Assembly (NCBI RefSeq): GCF_032583975.1
Contig: NZ_JAWHTF010000007.1
Strand: one strand, 5' to 3'
DNA length: 64,000 nucleotides
Source of the DNA: Gilvirhabdus luticola
GTDB taxonomy: Bacteria > Bacteroidota > Bacteroidia > Flavobacteriales > Flavobacteriaceae
In this document: positions 34,520 through 43,935 of the stretch, in pieces
Layout: the number at the start of each line of letters is the position of its first letter
How positions within the stretch are numbered: position 1 is the first letter of the stretch
Translations under genes and position numbers: made by a program
Notes under the pieces: model-generated
Told to the model about the DNA's origin: nothing
Databases searched by the model: none
What the model saw: the letters and a program-made list of their open reading frames with translations, nothing else

Positions 34520-34553
34520 AAAAAAAGCCTTCTGTTTTGAAGGCTTTTTTTTA
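34520..34553. terminator. Bidirectional rho-independent terminator
   Basis: AAAAAAGCCTTC, a short loop and GAAGGCTTTTTTTT form a strong hairpin with A- and T-tracts on both sides, between two convergent genes. Confidence 0.9.
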
Positions 34554-35198
34554 TTATATCTTTCCTAGTTTTTTTAAAACAAATAAGAGTATGATTGGTA
34601 TTGCTAGTAAAGTAACCATTAATGTGTGTTCACTAATAAGCCACGAAGCCAAAATTAAAGTAACTGCATAACCACCAATTGCACCTCCAAAATGTGCATC
34701 ATGACCAATGTTGCCCAATCGGTTTTTCATTCCATAAATAGAATACAGCAAATAACCTACTCCAAATATGTATGCCGGCATTGGAATAACAAATAAGATT
34801 AGGGTCATATTAGGTTCTAATAAAATAGCAGAATACAAAACTCCCATAACAGCTCCACTTGCTCCAACAGCGCTATAATGGTATTCGTTATTATGAAAAT
34901 AAAGAGATAGCAAATTCCCTAAAAGCAAACTGCCTACGTAAACAACTGTAAACCCAAAGACTCCTAAATAATCTATAACTACACCTGCAAAAAAGTATAA
35001 GGTAAACATATTAAAAAACAAATGCATCATATCTACATGCAAGAAGCCTGCACTAAACAATCTTATTTGTTCTCCGCGTCTCAATCCACCAACATTAAAT
35101 TTGTATTTTTCAAAAAAAGAAAAGTCATTAAAGCCCTTTAAAGAAATAAGAACATTGGCTCCAATGATAATAATTGTAATTAAATCTATTTTGCCCAT
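34554..35198 (-). CDS. Rhomboid-family intramembrane serine protease
   Basis: A 214-residue, six-helix membrane protein. The catalytic serine is in GASGAVMG (Ser114) and the histidine in HFGGAIGGY (His169); HLFFNMFTLYFF gives the conserved asparagine (Asn63) of the oxyanion region. The enzyme cleaves transmembrane helices of target proteins in the inner membrane. Convergent with the thioredoxin-fold gene. Substrate unknown. Confidence 0.92.
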   Translation of the reverse strand: MGKIDLITIIIIGANVLISLKGFNDFSFFEKYKFNVGGLRRGEQIRLFSAGFLHVDMMHLFFNMFTLYFFAGVVIDYLGVFGFTVVYVGSLLLGNLLSLYFHNNEYHYSAVGASGAVMGVLYSAILLEPNMTLILFVIPMPAYIFGVGYLLYSIYGMKNRLGNIGHDAHFGGAIGGYAVTLILASWLISEHTLMVTLLAIPIILLFVLKKLGKI

Positions 35199-35260
35199 AA
35201 GGTATAAACGTTTAAATCAAATATAACATATATTTGTCCATGCAAAACTAATATTAATTG

Positions 35261-36142
35261 ATGCAATTTCTTGTTTACATTTTAGTTTATCCCTTTTTAT
35301 GGTTAATTTCTATACTTCCGTTTAGATTACTTTATGCCTTTTCAGATTTCCTTTATGTACTGATTTATAGAGTATTTGGCTACCGAAAAAAAGTGGTTAA
35401 AGAGAATTTAATTCTTGTTTTTCCAGAAAAATCAAAAGAAGAAATAAATAGAATCATGAAAGTGTTTTATCATCATTTATGTGATATGATTTTAGAGGCC
35501 ATAAAATCTATGACTATTTCTGAAAGTGAAATGAAAAAAAGATTCACATTTTCTAATATTGAAGAAATTCATAAGCTTGAAAAAGAAAATAAAAGCATTG
35601 TGTTAATGGGTGGACATTATGGAAGTTGGGAATGGATTTTTATACTTCAAACCTATATTAATCATAAAGGTTATGCTATATACAAGCGTCTAGCTAATAC
35701 CTATTTTGATAGATTAGTAAAGCGCATAAGAGCAAAATACAATAGTTATTTAATTACCACAAAAGAAGCTATTCCAACTTTGGTAGAATCTAAACGTAAA
35801 GGTGAATTAACCATTAATGGATTTGCTGCAGATCAGTCTCCAAAAGTTACAAAAGCATACCATTGGAGCAACTTTATGGGTATTAATGTTCCGGTACATA
35901 CAGGTGCGGAAATGATCGCGAAGAAGTTAGACATGGCAGTTGTTTTCTTTAAAGTCAAAAGGTTAAAAAGAGGATTTTATCAAGCTACTTTTGAAACAAT
36001 AACTACAGAACCTAATCAATTTAAAAATTACAAAATAACGGATATCTTTCTAAAACTAGTAGAAAAACAAATTTATGATGCTCCAGAATATTATTTGTGG
36101 ACACATAAGCGTTGGAAACATAAAGATAAAGCTCTAAAATAA
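35261..36142 (+). CDS. Lipid A biosynthesis acyltransferase (LpxL/HtrB-like)
   Basis: The ATG at 35261 gives 293 residues. An N-terminal membrane segment (FLVYILVYPFLWLISILPFRLLYAFSDFLYVLIYRV) is followed by the acyltransferase motif GGHYGSWEW (the H-x4-E catalytic pair), and later FAADQSPK and GAEMIAKKLDMAVVF. In relatives this inner-membrane enzyme adds a secondary acyl chain to lipid A. It lies alone between a divergent rhomboid gene and a convergent aminotransferase gene, 10 bases from the latter's stop. Confidence 0.9.
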   Translation: MQFLVYILVYPFLWLISILPFRLLYAFSDFLYVLIYRVFGYRKKVVKENLILVFPEKSKEEINRIMKVFYHHLCDMILEAIKSMTISESEMKKRFTFSNIEEIHKLEKENKSIVLMGGHYGSWEWIFILQTYINHKGYAIYKRLANTYFDRLVKRIRAKYNSYLITTKEAIPTLVESKRKGELTINGFAADQSPKVTKAYHWSNFMGINVPVHTGAEMIAKKLDMAVVFFKVKRLKRGFYQATFETITTEPNQFKNYKITDIFLKLVEKQIYDAPEYYLWTHKRWKHKDKALK

Positions 36143-36152
36143 CTACTGATAT

Positions 36153-37655
36153 TTATAAAGCAAACCAATCTTCAACTTGAGTATTCATTAATTTCCCGTT
36201 TGATGATTTATGATTAAACTCATTTGTAGTTTTATCATAATTATAATCTAGACTCCATTCTTTATGGTGCTTTGCCAATGCTTTAATACTTTCGCAAACA
36301 AAATAAATCTCTTCTGTTGTAGTTGTTGGATGAATAGACATTCTTATCCAGCCTGGTTTTCGTATTAAATCCCCAATTGAAATTTCTTTGGTCAATTCAT
36401 TAGACATGTCCTGATCAACATGCAACAGGTAATGTCCATAAGTCCCTGCACAACTACAGCCTCCTCTGGTTTGAATTCCAAAACGATCATTCAACAATTT
36501 AACGCCTAAATTAAAATGCAAATCTTCTATATAAAATGAAAATACACCTAAACGTTCCCTATGTTTTGGTGCAAGAATCTTGATATTCTCTATACTATCC
36601 AGTTCATCAAAAATAATATCGAGCAATTCTTCTTCTCGTGCTAGAATTTTTTCAACAGCCATTTGCTCCTTCAATCTTATTGCCAAAGCTGTCTTTATAG
36701 TTTGCAAAAAACCTGGAGTACCACCATCTTCCCTATCTTCTATATTATCAATGTATTTGTGTTCACCCCAAGGGTTCGTCCAACTTACCGTTCCTCCACC
36801 AGGACAATCTGGTATCATATTGTGATACAATTTTTTATTAAACACCAAAACACCTGACGAGCCTGGTCCTCCTAAAAATTTATGGGGTGAAAAGAAAATA
36901 GCATCTAAATAAGCATCTTCATCTGCTGGATGCATATCAATATTTACATAAGGTGCCGCGCATGCAAAATCTACAAAACAAACGCCACCATAATTATGCA
37001 TCAATTTAGAAACCTTCTGGTATGGGGTTTTTATTCCTGTTACATTTGAACCAGCAGTTATTGATGCAATTTTTAAAGGGTAATCCTTATACTTTTCCAA
37101 TAAAGGTTTTAAATTCTCAATATCGAACAAGCCTTCTTCACCTGGTGGAATAATTTCTACTTTAGCGATGGTCTCTAACCAAGAAGTTTGGTTAGAATGA
37201 TGTTCCATATGTGAAATAAAAACAACAGGCTTTATTTCAGGAGGAAGATTAGCATATTGTTTTATGTTTTCAGGAACCTTTAACCCAAGGATGCGTTGAA
37301 ACTTATTAACCACGCCTGTCATGCCCGTTCCAGAAACAATTAGTACATCGTCCTTATTACAGTTAACATGCTCTTTTATTATTTTTTTAGCTTTATGATA
37401 GGCTAAAGTCATTGCCGTACCTGATTCGGTCGTTTCTGTGTGCGTATTTGCAACATACGGCCCAAATTCATTAAGAATTTTGTCTTCAATAGGTTTATAC
37501 AATCTTCCTGAAGCTGTCCAATCTGTGTAAATAATTTTCTTGTTTCCGAATGGCGATTGAAACTTTAAGTCTATTCCAACAATATTCTTTCTGAAAAATT
37601 CAAAATATTTTTCAAGGTTAGTTTTTTCCGTTTGTTTAACTTTTGAGGTTAACAT
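36153..37655 (-). CDS. Class V aminotransferase (cysteine desulfurase-like)
   Basis: A 500-residue PLP-dependent enzyme. FVDFACAAPYV supplies the aspartate that contacts PLP (Asp229) and FFSPHKFLGGPGSSGVL the Schiff-base lysine (Lys259). TRGGCSCAGTYGHYLL contains a cysteine-rich loop like that of desulfurases. It is longer than SufS/IscS (about 400 residues), because of insertions, so true desulfurase activity is uncertain. It ends 10 bases from the LpxL-like gene and lies 18 bases downstream of the GlmM-like gene in the same direction. Confidence 0.85.
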   Translation of the reverse strand: MLTSKVKQTEKTNLEKYFEFFRKNIVGIDLKFQSPFGNKKIIYTDWTASGRLYKPIEDKILNEFGPYVANTHTETTESGTAMTLAYHKAKKIIKEHVNCNKDDVLIVSGTGMTGVVNKFQRILGLKVPENIKQYANLPPEIKPVVFISHMEHHSNQTSWLETIAKVEIIPPGEEGLFDIENLKPLLEKYKDYPLKIASITAGSNVTGIKTPYQKVSKLMHNYGGVCFVDFACAAPYVNIDMHPADEDAYLDAIFFSPHKFLGGPGSSGVLVFNKKLYHNMIPDCPGGGTVSWTNPWGEHKYIDNIEDREDGGTPGFLQTIKTALAIRLKEQMAVEKILAREEELLDIIFDELDSIENIKILAPKHRERLGVFSFYIEDLHFNLGVKLLNDRFGIQTRGGCSCAGTYGHYLLHVDQDMSNELTKEISIGDLIRKPGWIRMSIHPTTTTEEIYFVCESIKALAKHHKEWSLDYNYDKTTNEFNHKSSNGKLMNTQVEDWFAL

Positions 37656-37673
37656 GATTAGACTTCTATTAAA

Positions 37674-39062
37674 TTATATTTTGACAATATCTTTAATTTG
37701 TCCTATAATTTTATTTGCCAATATATCCGCTTCTTCCTGTGATTTTGCTTCTGTGTAAATTCTGATAATAGGTTCTGTATTGCTTTTACGCAAATGTGCC
37801 CAACTTTCTGCAAAATCTATTTTCACACCATCTATTGTAGAAATGTCTTCATCACTATATTTATTTTCCATTGCTTTTAAAACAGCATCAACGTCTAAAC
37901 TTGGCGTCAATTCGATTTTATTTTTACTTGTGAAATAGCTAGGATAACTTTTCCTCAATTGACTTACTGATATATTTTTTTCGACTAAAAGGCTTAAAAA
38001 TAAAGCTACACCAACAAGGGCATCACGACCATAATGTAATTCAGGATATATTACACCACCATTACCTTCACCTCCAATTATGGCATTGTTTTTTTTCATC
38101 AATTCAACAACATTCACTTCTCCTACAGCACTGGCCTCATAGGAACAACCATATTTTTCAGTAACATCTCTCAACGCTCTTGTAGAACTCATGTTGCTTA
38201 CCGTATTTCCTTTGGTATTACTTAATACATAATCTGCACACGCGACCAATGTATATTCTTCACCAAACATCTCTCCTTTTTCATCTATAAAAGCCAATCT
38301 ATCTACATCTGGATCTACTACAATACCCAAATCCGCATGTTCTTTTACAACAGCTTTAGACAAATCCGTTAAATGTTCTTTCAAAGGTTCAGGATTGTGT
38401 GGAAAATGACCATTAGGTTCACAATATAATTTTACTGCATGAACACCCAATCGTTCTAATAGTAAAGGAATAGCAATACCTCCAGTGGAATTTACTCCAT
38501 CTACAACAACTTTAAGATTAGCTTCTTTAATGGCTTTCTGATTTACTAATGGTAATGCAAGTACCTCATCAATATGAATGTCGATGTAAGCCTGGTTTTT
38601 GGTGATTTTACCCAACTGATCTACAGAAGCAAATTCCATAGTATTGCTTTCTGCTATGGTTAAAATATTTTCACCTTCCGAAGCATTCAAAAACTCTCCT
38701 TTAGAATTCAATAATTTAAGCGCATTCCATTGTTTTGGATTATGACTAGCTGTTAAAATAATGCCTCCATCTGCATGCTCTAATGTTACAGCAACTTCTA
38801 CTGTTGGCGTAGTTGATAAACCTAAATCTACAACATGAATACCTAAACCAACCAAAGTATTCATCACTAAATTTTGTGCCATCATTCCTGAAATTCTTGC
38901 ATCTCTTCCAACAACAACTCTATAATCTTCCTTATTTCGTTGTTGTTTTATCCAAGTACCATAAGCTGAAGCAAATTTCACAATATCTATTGGTGTCAAA
39001 TTATCCTCAACCCTTCCACCTATTGTTCCTCTTATACCAGATATAGATTTTATTAGAGTCAT
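37674..39062 (-). CDS. glmM: Phosphoglucosamine/phosphomanno-mutase (GlmM-like)
   Basis: A 462-residue alpha-D-phosphohexomutase. The catalytic phosphoserine loop is TASHNPKQWNALK (Ser106), the metal loop is DPDVDRLAF, the sugar-binding loop is GGEGNGGVI, and the C-terminal phosphate loop is RKSNTEPIIRIY. Glucosamine-phosphate mutation for cell-wall precursors is the likely role, though mannose or glucose phosphate mutases share the fold. Its start overlaps the stop of the upstream acyltransferase gene by 4 bases, implying coupled translation. Confidence 0.88.
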   Translation of the reverse strand: MTLIKSISGIRGTIGGRVEDNLTPIDIVKFASAYGTWIKQQRNKEDYRVVVGRDARISGMMAQNLVMNTLVGLGIHVVDLGLSTTPTVEVAVTLEHADGGIILTASHNPKQWNALKLLNSKGEFLNASEGENILTIAESNTMEFASVDQLGKITKNQAYIDIHIDEVLALPLVNQKAIKEANLKVVVDGVNSTGGIAIPLLLERLGVHAVKLYCEPNGHFPHNPEPLKEHLTDLSKAVVKEHADLGIVVDPDVDRLAFIDEKGEMFGEEYTLVACADYVLSNTKGNTVSNMSSTRALRDVTEKYGCSYEASAVGEVNVVELMKKNNAIIGGEGNGGVIYPELHYGRDALVGVALFLSLLVEKNISVSQLRKSYPSYFTSKNKIELTPSLDVDAVLKAMENKYSDEDISTIDGVKIDFAESWAHLRKSNTEPIIRIYTEAKSQEEADILANKIIGQIKDIVKI

Positions 39063-40126
39063 TTTCTAAATTTATTTTTCAATTTCAAAAAATACAGTTC
39101 AAAATATTTATATGAAACATGGGATATTAATATAGTTAGTGCAAATGTTAAAATATTAATTAATAAAACTGTCATAAAATTTCCGAAAAAATCAAACTTT
39201 TCAATACTCAAAAATAGAAAGACCACAATATTTAAAGCAATGACATGGTACATGTATATTCCATAAGAGATATTCCCTAAATATTTAATGAATCTACTCT
39301 TAATTTCTACACCAAAATTATTGTAACTTATGGTCAAAATAAATAATGAAAATAAAATACATGTTAGAAAATTATTTAACCATATGATCTCAACAACTAA
39401 CCAATCGGTAATAAAATAAATTATTGCAAATGTCACAATAATGATACTTAAAGCTTTTCTTTTTATAAACTCCAATTTTCTTTCCTCCTCTAAAATAGAA
39501 ACTATTCCACCAAAGAGAAGATAAAAATATACAAAACTAAACTCTCTTAAGACATTAAATGTGCTGGAATGAAAAATAACAAAGTACAAACTCACAATTA
39601 TTGTTAGAAAAAAAAGAATATACTTTCTCTTAATACAAAACAATAATGGTGCTATAAACAAATAAAACTGTTCTTCAATACCTATTGACCATAAAATTTC
39701 AAGTATTCCTCCAGGAGAATATAATTTTGAAAATACATTGGGTAAAAAGAAAATTGTTAATAGAAGTCCTTCTTTTAAATCATAATTTATTTCAAAAGGA
39801 ATATTCAAAATAGGCAAGATTAAATGATAAAAAAGAAATCCGAAAAATACAATAAGATAGTACAATGGAAGTATTCTTAAAACACGCCTCATGTAAAACT
39901 GTTTAATGGAGAATGTATTATTAATTTTGGCTCTATATATTAATCTAATAATTAAAAATCCACTTAAAACAAAAAACATATAAACTGCTTGAATACCTTT
40001 ATGAAATATTTCTAAAGAATCAAAATAGGGTAATCCTTGATTTTTACTTAATAGAGGAATGTGAAATAAAATGACAAAAGATGCTAAAAAGAATCGAAGA
40101 GCATCTAAATTTGGTAATCTATTCAA
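39059..40126 (-). CDS. Acyltransferase 3 family membrane protein (OafA/NodX-like)
   Basis: A 355-residue protein with about ten hydrophobic helices and the acyltransferase 3 start NLDALRFFLASFVILFH (conserved D-x-LR and H). Other family marks are YMFFVLSGFLIIRLIYR, FYMRRVLRILPLYY and SIGIEEQFYLF. Such enzymes O-acylate surface glycans. Translationally coupled (ATGA-type overlap) to the GlmM-like gene. AT-rich and phenylalanine-rich like its neighbours. Confidence 0.88.
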   Translation of the reverse strand: MNRLPNLDALRFFLASFVILFHIPLLSKNQGLPYFDSLEIFHKGIQAVYMFFVLSGFLIIRLIYRAKINNTFSIKQFYMRRVLRILPLYYLIVFFGFLFYHLILPILNIPFEINYDLKEGLLLTIFFLPNVFSKLYSPGGILEILWSIGIEEQFYLFIAPLLFCIKRKYILFFLTIIVSLYFVIFHSSTFNVLREFSFVYFYLLFGGIVSILEEERKLEFIKRKALSIIIVTFAIIYFITDWLVVEIIWLNNFLTCILFSLFILTISYNNFGVEIKSRFIKYLGNISYGIYMYHVIALNIVVFLFLSIEKFDFFGNFMTVLLINILTFALTILISHVSYKYFELYFLKLKNKFRK

Positions 40127-40166
40127 AAGATTGATTTTAGAATACTAAAATACATATTTTTATATA

Positions 40167-40769
40167 ATGAATTATCTGGCTCATATATATCTTTCTGGCA
40201 ATAATGATTTAGTAACAATAGGGAATTTCATTGCCGATGGCATCAAAGGTAAAGCTTACAAAAAGTTTCCAAAAGAAATACAAATAGGTATTCTATTACA
40301 CAGAGAAATAGACACTTATACAGATAAGCACAAAACTGTGCGACAAAGCACCAAACGTTTACACAAAAAATACAGTCATTATTCTGGTATTATCGTTGAT
40401 ATTCTTTACGACCATTTTTTAGCCAAAAACTGGAACCGTTATAGTGAAGTACCATTAAAAAATTATGCTGAATATTTTTATGACTCACTAGAGGAGCACT
40501 TTGAAATTCTACCACAAAGAATTCAAAAAATGATGCCATATATGATTATAGATAATTGGTTGTTGAGTTATGCGTCTATCGAAGGCATCACTAGAGTTTT
40601 GAATGGCATGAATAGGAGGACTAAAAACAAATCCCATATGAACGAAGCAATAAATGAACTAGAAGAATTTTATGATGAATTTGAAAGCGAATTCACTATA
40701 TTTTTCAAAGACCTTATTAAGTTTTCTAACAATAAACGAAAAGAATTGATTAATAAACTAAACTCATGA
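40167..40769 (+). CDS. Acyl carrier protein phosphodiesterase (AcpH-like)
   Basis: A 200-residue protein beginning MNYLAHIYLSGNNDLVTIGNFIADGIKG, the typical start of the AcpH/DUF479 family. HREIDTYTDKH and YSGIIVDILYDHFLAKNW supply histidine and aspartate residues of the HD-like metal site. The enzyme removes 4'-phosphopantetheine from acyl carrier protein in characterised members. It overlaps the gamma-glutamyltransferase gene by 4 bases. Confidence 0.88.
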   Translation: MNYLAHIYLSGNNDLVTIGNFIADGIKGKAYKKFPKEIQIGILLHREIDTYTDKHKTVRQSTKRLHKKYSHYSGIIVDILYDHFLAKNWNRYSEVPLKNYAEYFYDSLEEHFEILPQRIQKMMPYMIIDNWLLSYASIEGITRVLNGMNRRTKNKSHMNEAINELEEFYDEFESEFTIFFKDLIKFSNNKRKELINKLNS

Positions 40770-42460
40770 AAAGTTATCGCATTTTGGTATTGGTATTTCT
40801 GCTACTCATTACATGTAAGAAGTATGAGGTTGTACACCCTATTAAAAAAGGTTTAATAACCCAAAATGCCATGGTAGTTTCTGCTAGGGAAGAAGCTTCA
40901 AAAATTGGTAGTGATATCCTCAACAAAGGAGGTAATGCTTTTGATGCTATGGCAGCAACCCATTTGGCACTTGCTGTTGCATATCCTTATGCTGGAAACA
41001 TTGGAGGTGGTGGCTTTATGGTCTATAGAAAAGATAATGGTGAAATTGGTAGTCTCGATTTTAGGGAAAAAGCACCACTGGCAGCTACAAAAGACATGTA
41101 TCTTGACGAAGAAGGAAATATCATTCCAGAGAAAAGTACTTTAGGTGCTATGGCGGTTGGCGTTCCTGGCTCTGTAGCAGGAATTTTTGCTGTTCATGAA
41201 AAGTTTGGTAGTTTACCTATTGAAGACATCATACAGCCCTCAATCAATTTAGCAAAACAAGGTGTTATTGTAACCAAAAAACAAGAAGAAAAAATAAAAA
41301 AATATCAACCTTTATTTCCAAAAGCCAATAAAGATTCAATCATTTTTGATAAGCATTGGAAAGAAAATGATACCATAAAATATCCCTCTTTAGCTGAAAC
41401 TCTAAAACGAATCATGATAAACGGAAAAGATGAGTTTTATACCGGTCTAACCGCAACACAATTAGTAGAGTTTATTCAAGATAATGGTGGCATTATAACC
41501 GAAGAAGATTTAGCAAAATACAGTGTAAAATGGAGAACTCCAATAACTTTTCAATATGACGAACTAAACATCATTTCAATGTCACCACCTTCAAGTGGTG
41601 GTGTATGTTTAGCACAAATAATGAAAATGATCGAGCCATATGATTTGGATAAATTTGGTCAAAATTCTTTAAAAACTATTCAGGTAATAACTGAAGCCGA
41701 GCGTAGAGCATACGCAGATAGGAGTTTCTATCTTGGAGATCCTGATTTTGTAACTGTTCCTCAAAAAGATTTAATTGATAACCGCTATCTAAAAGAAAGG
41801 ATGTCTACTTTTTCATTTGAAAATGCTACTCCATCGAGTGAAGTTTCTCATGGTAATATACAAGTAATTGAAAGTGACGAAACTACTCATTATTCCATTG
41901 TAGACCAATTTGGGAATGCCGTTTCAGTAACCACAACAATTAATGGTGCTTATGGTTCAAAACTATACTGTTCTGAACTTGGTTTTTTTTTAAACAACGA
42001 AATGGATGATTTTAGCAGTAAACCTGGAGTTCCAAACATGTATGGTGTTACTGGAGCTGAAGCCAATAGTATTGCGCCAGAAAAACGAATGTTAAGTTCA
42101 ATGACGCCAACAATTGTTGAGAAAAATGGTGAGTTATTCATGGTAGTTGGCACTCCAGGAGGCTCTACAATTATTACATCTGTTTTACAAACCATTTTAA
42201 ATGTACATGAGTATAATATGACGATGCAGGAAGCCGTTGATGCTCCTCGTTTTCATCATCAATGGTTGCCAGATCGAATCGTTTTTGAACCTCATAAATT
42301 TGATGAAAAACTTATTAAACAGCTTCATGAACTTAATTATACAACTGTTGAAATAGAAAACATCATAACCAGCAAGGTCGATGGAATACTGATTTTAGAC
42401 GATAAAACGTTGGAAGGTGGTGCAGATTATCGAGGTGATGATACGGCTGTCGGTTTTTAG
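40766..42460 (+). CDS. ggt: Gamma-glutamyltransferase, lipoprotein-type
   Basis: A 564-residue precursor with a lipoprotein-like signal (ILVLVFLLLITC, Cys17). The autoproteolytic N-nucleophile is in DETTHYSIVDQFGNAVSVT (Thr373), and GAYGSKL, RMLSSMTPTIV and VVGTPGGSTIITSV are the expected substrate-binding and oxyanion segments. It would hydrolyse or transpeptidate glutathione and gamma-glutamyl compounds in the periplasm. Its ATG overlaps the AcpH-like stop. Confidence 0.93.
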   Translation: MKSYRILVLVFLLLITCKKYEVVHPIKKGLITQNAMVVSAREEASKIGSDILNKGGNAFDAMAATHLALAVAYPYAGNIGGGGFMVYRKDNGEIGSLDFREKAPLAATKDMYLDEEGNIIPEKSTLGAMAVGVPGSVAGIFAVHEKFGSLPIEDIIQPSINLAKQGVIVTKKQEEKIKKYQPLFPKANKDSIIFDKHWKENDTIKYPSLAETLKRIMINGKDEFYTGLTATQLVEFIQDNGGIITEEDLAKYSVKWRTPITFQYDELNIISMSPPSSGGVCLAQIMKMIEPYDLDKFGQNSLKTIQVITEAERRAYADRSFYLGDPDFVTVPQKDLIDNRYLKERMSTFSFENATPSSEVSHGNIQVIESDETTHYSIVDQFGNAVSVTTTINGAYGSKLYCSELGFFLNNEMDDFSSKPGVPNMYGVTGAEANSIAPEKRMLSSMTPTIVEKNGELFMVVGTPGGSTIITSVLQTILNVHEYNMTMQEAVDAPRFHHQWLPDRIVFEPHKFDEKLIKQLHELNYTTVEIENIITSKVDGILILDDKTLEGGADYRGDDTAVGF

Positions 42461-42572
42461 AAACTTTCCTTTTAAGAATCAATACTATTTAATAATTTAG
42501 ACTCATTGTTATCAAAAAAAGCAATAGCTTTAAATTCCCAAAATCCATATAACACACTAACGGTTTTTTATT

Positions 42573-43289
42573 ATGAGGTATAAAAAATCCATAAAACTAA
42601 TAGCTGGCATTGTGATCTTTTTTACATTGCCAAGCTTCTTGTTTTTGGGTTTTGTTTATTTTAAATACAACGAAGATATTCCGTTTGGAATTCAAGGTGA
42701 AAAAGCTGATGTATTGGCAAAAAAAATGCTAGATGCGCTAGACTATGATGCTTATGTAAATACAAATTATATTGAGTGGACATTTAAGAAAAAAAGACAC
42801 TATAAATGGTATAAAAACAAAAACACTTGTTTAGTATATTGGAAAGAATACAAAGTAGATTTGAACTTTAATGATACTACACAAAATAAAGCATACATTC
42901 ACAATTTCAAAGTAGATGGTAACCAAGCAAAATCCTTAATTAACGAAGCCAGTACGCACTTTAAAAATGATGTTTTTTGGCTTATTGCACCTTATGATGT
43001 TTTTAATAAAGATATTGAACGTAGATTAGTGACTTTAAATAATGGAGGCCAAGCTTTGTTAGTAACCTATAAAACTCAAAATTCTCATCCACAAGATTCT
43101 TATCTTTGGATTCTTGATAAGAATAATAAACCCAAGAAACTTAAAATGTGGACAACAGCTCTTCCAATAGACGGTTTGGAAGCCTCTTGGAATGATTGGA
43201 TAATAACAGAAAGTGGTGCGCAGCTGCCTACCTTCCACTCTATTTTGATTATGGGTTTTGATATGGGACTTGTTAAAGGAACTAAATAA
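42573..43289 (+). CDS. Membrane-anchored protein of unknown function
   Basis: A 238-residue protein with one N-terminal transmembrane segment (IKLIAGIVIFFTLPSFLFLGFVYFKY). The rest looks like a periplasmic beta-rich domain with repeated tryptophans (IEWTFKKKRHYKWYKNKNTCLVYWKEYKVDLNFND). I do not recognise the family. It is preceded by a ~110-base gap after ggt and is convergent with the next gene. Confidence 0.7.
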   Translation: MRYKKSIKLIAGIVIFFTLPSFLFLGFVYFKYNEDIPFGIQGEKADVLAKKMLDALDYDAYVNTNYIEWTFKKKRHYKWYKNKNTCLVYWKEYKVDLNFNDTTQNKAYIHNFKVDGNQAKSLINEASTHFKNDVFWLIAPYDVFNKDIERRLVTLNNGGQALLVTYKTQNSHPQDSYLWILDKNNKPKKLKMWTTALPIDGLEASWNDWIITESGAQLPTFHSILIMGFDMGLVKGTK

Positions 43290-43297
43290 TAAATAAA

Positions 43298-43822
43298 CTA
43301 ATTTCCTCTAGAACCCACAAACTGATGCTCCTTAACTTTAAACAGCACATTAAAGGTGGTTAAACTTCCATAAATTCTGGTAATATATTGTTGTAAATCT
43401 ACTTTATCCTGGTCATCAAGATTGCTTGAATTAATCTTCTGTTCCATAACTCTTAATCTATCACGAACCATTACGATCTTATGAAAAAATGTTTCAATAG
43501 GAATTTCTTTATTTTGCAAAGTTGTGTCTTGAGGTTTCAAGATTAATTGACCTCCTTTCCATTTATCAGCAATGGGTATAATTTCGCTCACGTCACTCCA
43601 ACGTTTTAAAATTTCAACCAGACTAGTCTCTATATCAATAAAACTAACAGCATCTACATCTCCATCTGCGGCTTCAATAACTTCAAATTCGCTATCAATA
43701 TCAATGGTTTCTAATCCATGTTCTATAAAAGTTACCCAATAGTGTTTTGAAGTCACATTGGTCACAACACCTTTACCATATTCCGGATGATTAATTCTGG
43801 AGCTAATACCTAATAATTTCAT
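43298..43822 (-). CDS. Conserved protein of unknown function
   Basis: A 174-residue soluble protein, MKLLGISSRINHPEYGKGVVTNVTSKHYWVTFIEHGLETIDI. The N-terminal ~60 residues resemble a small SH3/Tudor-like barrel and the C-terminal half is helical. No signal peptide. I recall similar proteins in other flavobacteria but no function. It ends 8 bases from the preceding gene and is divergent from uvrA. Confidence 0.65.
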   Translation of the reverse strand: MKLLGISSRINHPEYGKGVVTNVTSKHYWVTFIEHGLETIDIDSEFEVIEAADGDVDAVSFIDIETSLVEILKRWSDVSEIIPIADKWKGGQLILKPQDTTLQNKEIPIETFFHKIVMVRDRLRVMEQKINSSNLDDQDKVDLQQYITRIYGSLTTFNVLFKVKEHQFVGSRGN

Positions 43823-43912
43823 ATCAAATTCATTTAAAAAAATATTCTAATAACGTTAACAAATTTAACTATTACTAACAAATATAAGCTTCCTTTTTAT
43901 AAGCAAAAAACG

Positions 43913-43920
43913 TACCTTTG
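43913..43920 (+). promoter_or_regulatory. Putative -7 element of uvrA
   Basis: TACCTTTG matches TAnnTTTG and lies 15 bases before the ATG at 43936. No convincing -33 element. Confidence 0.45.
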
Positions 43921-43935
43921 CAACTTTGCCATTTT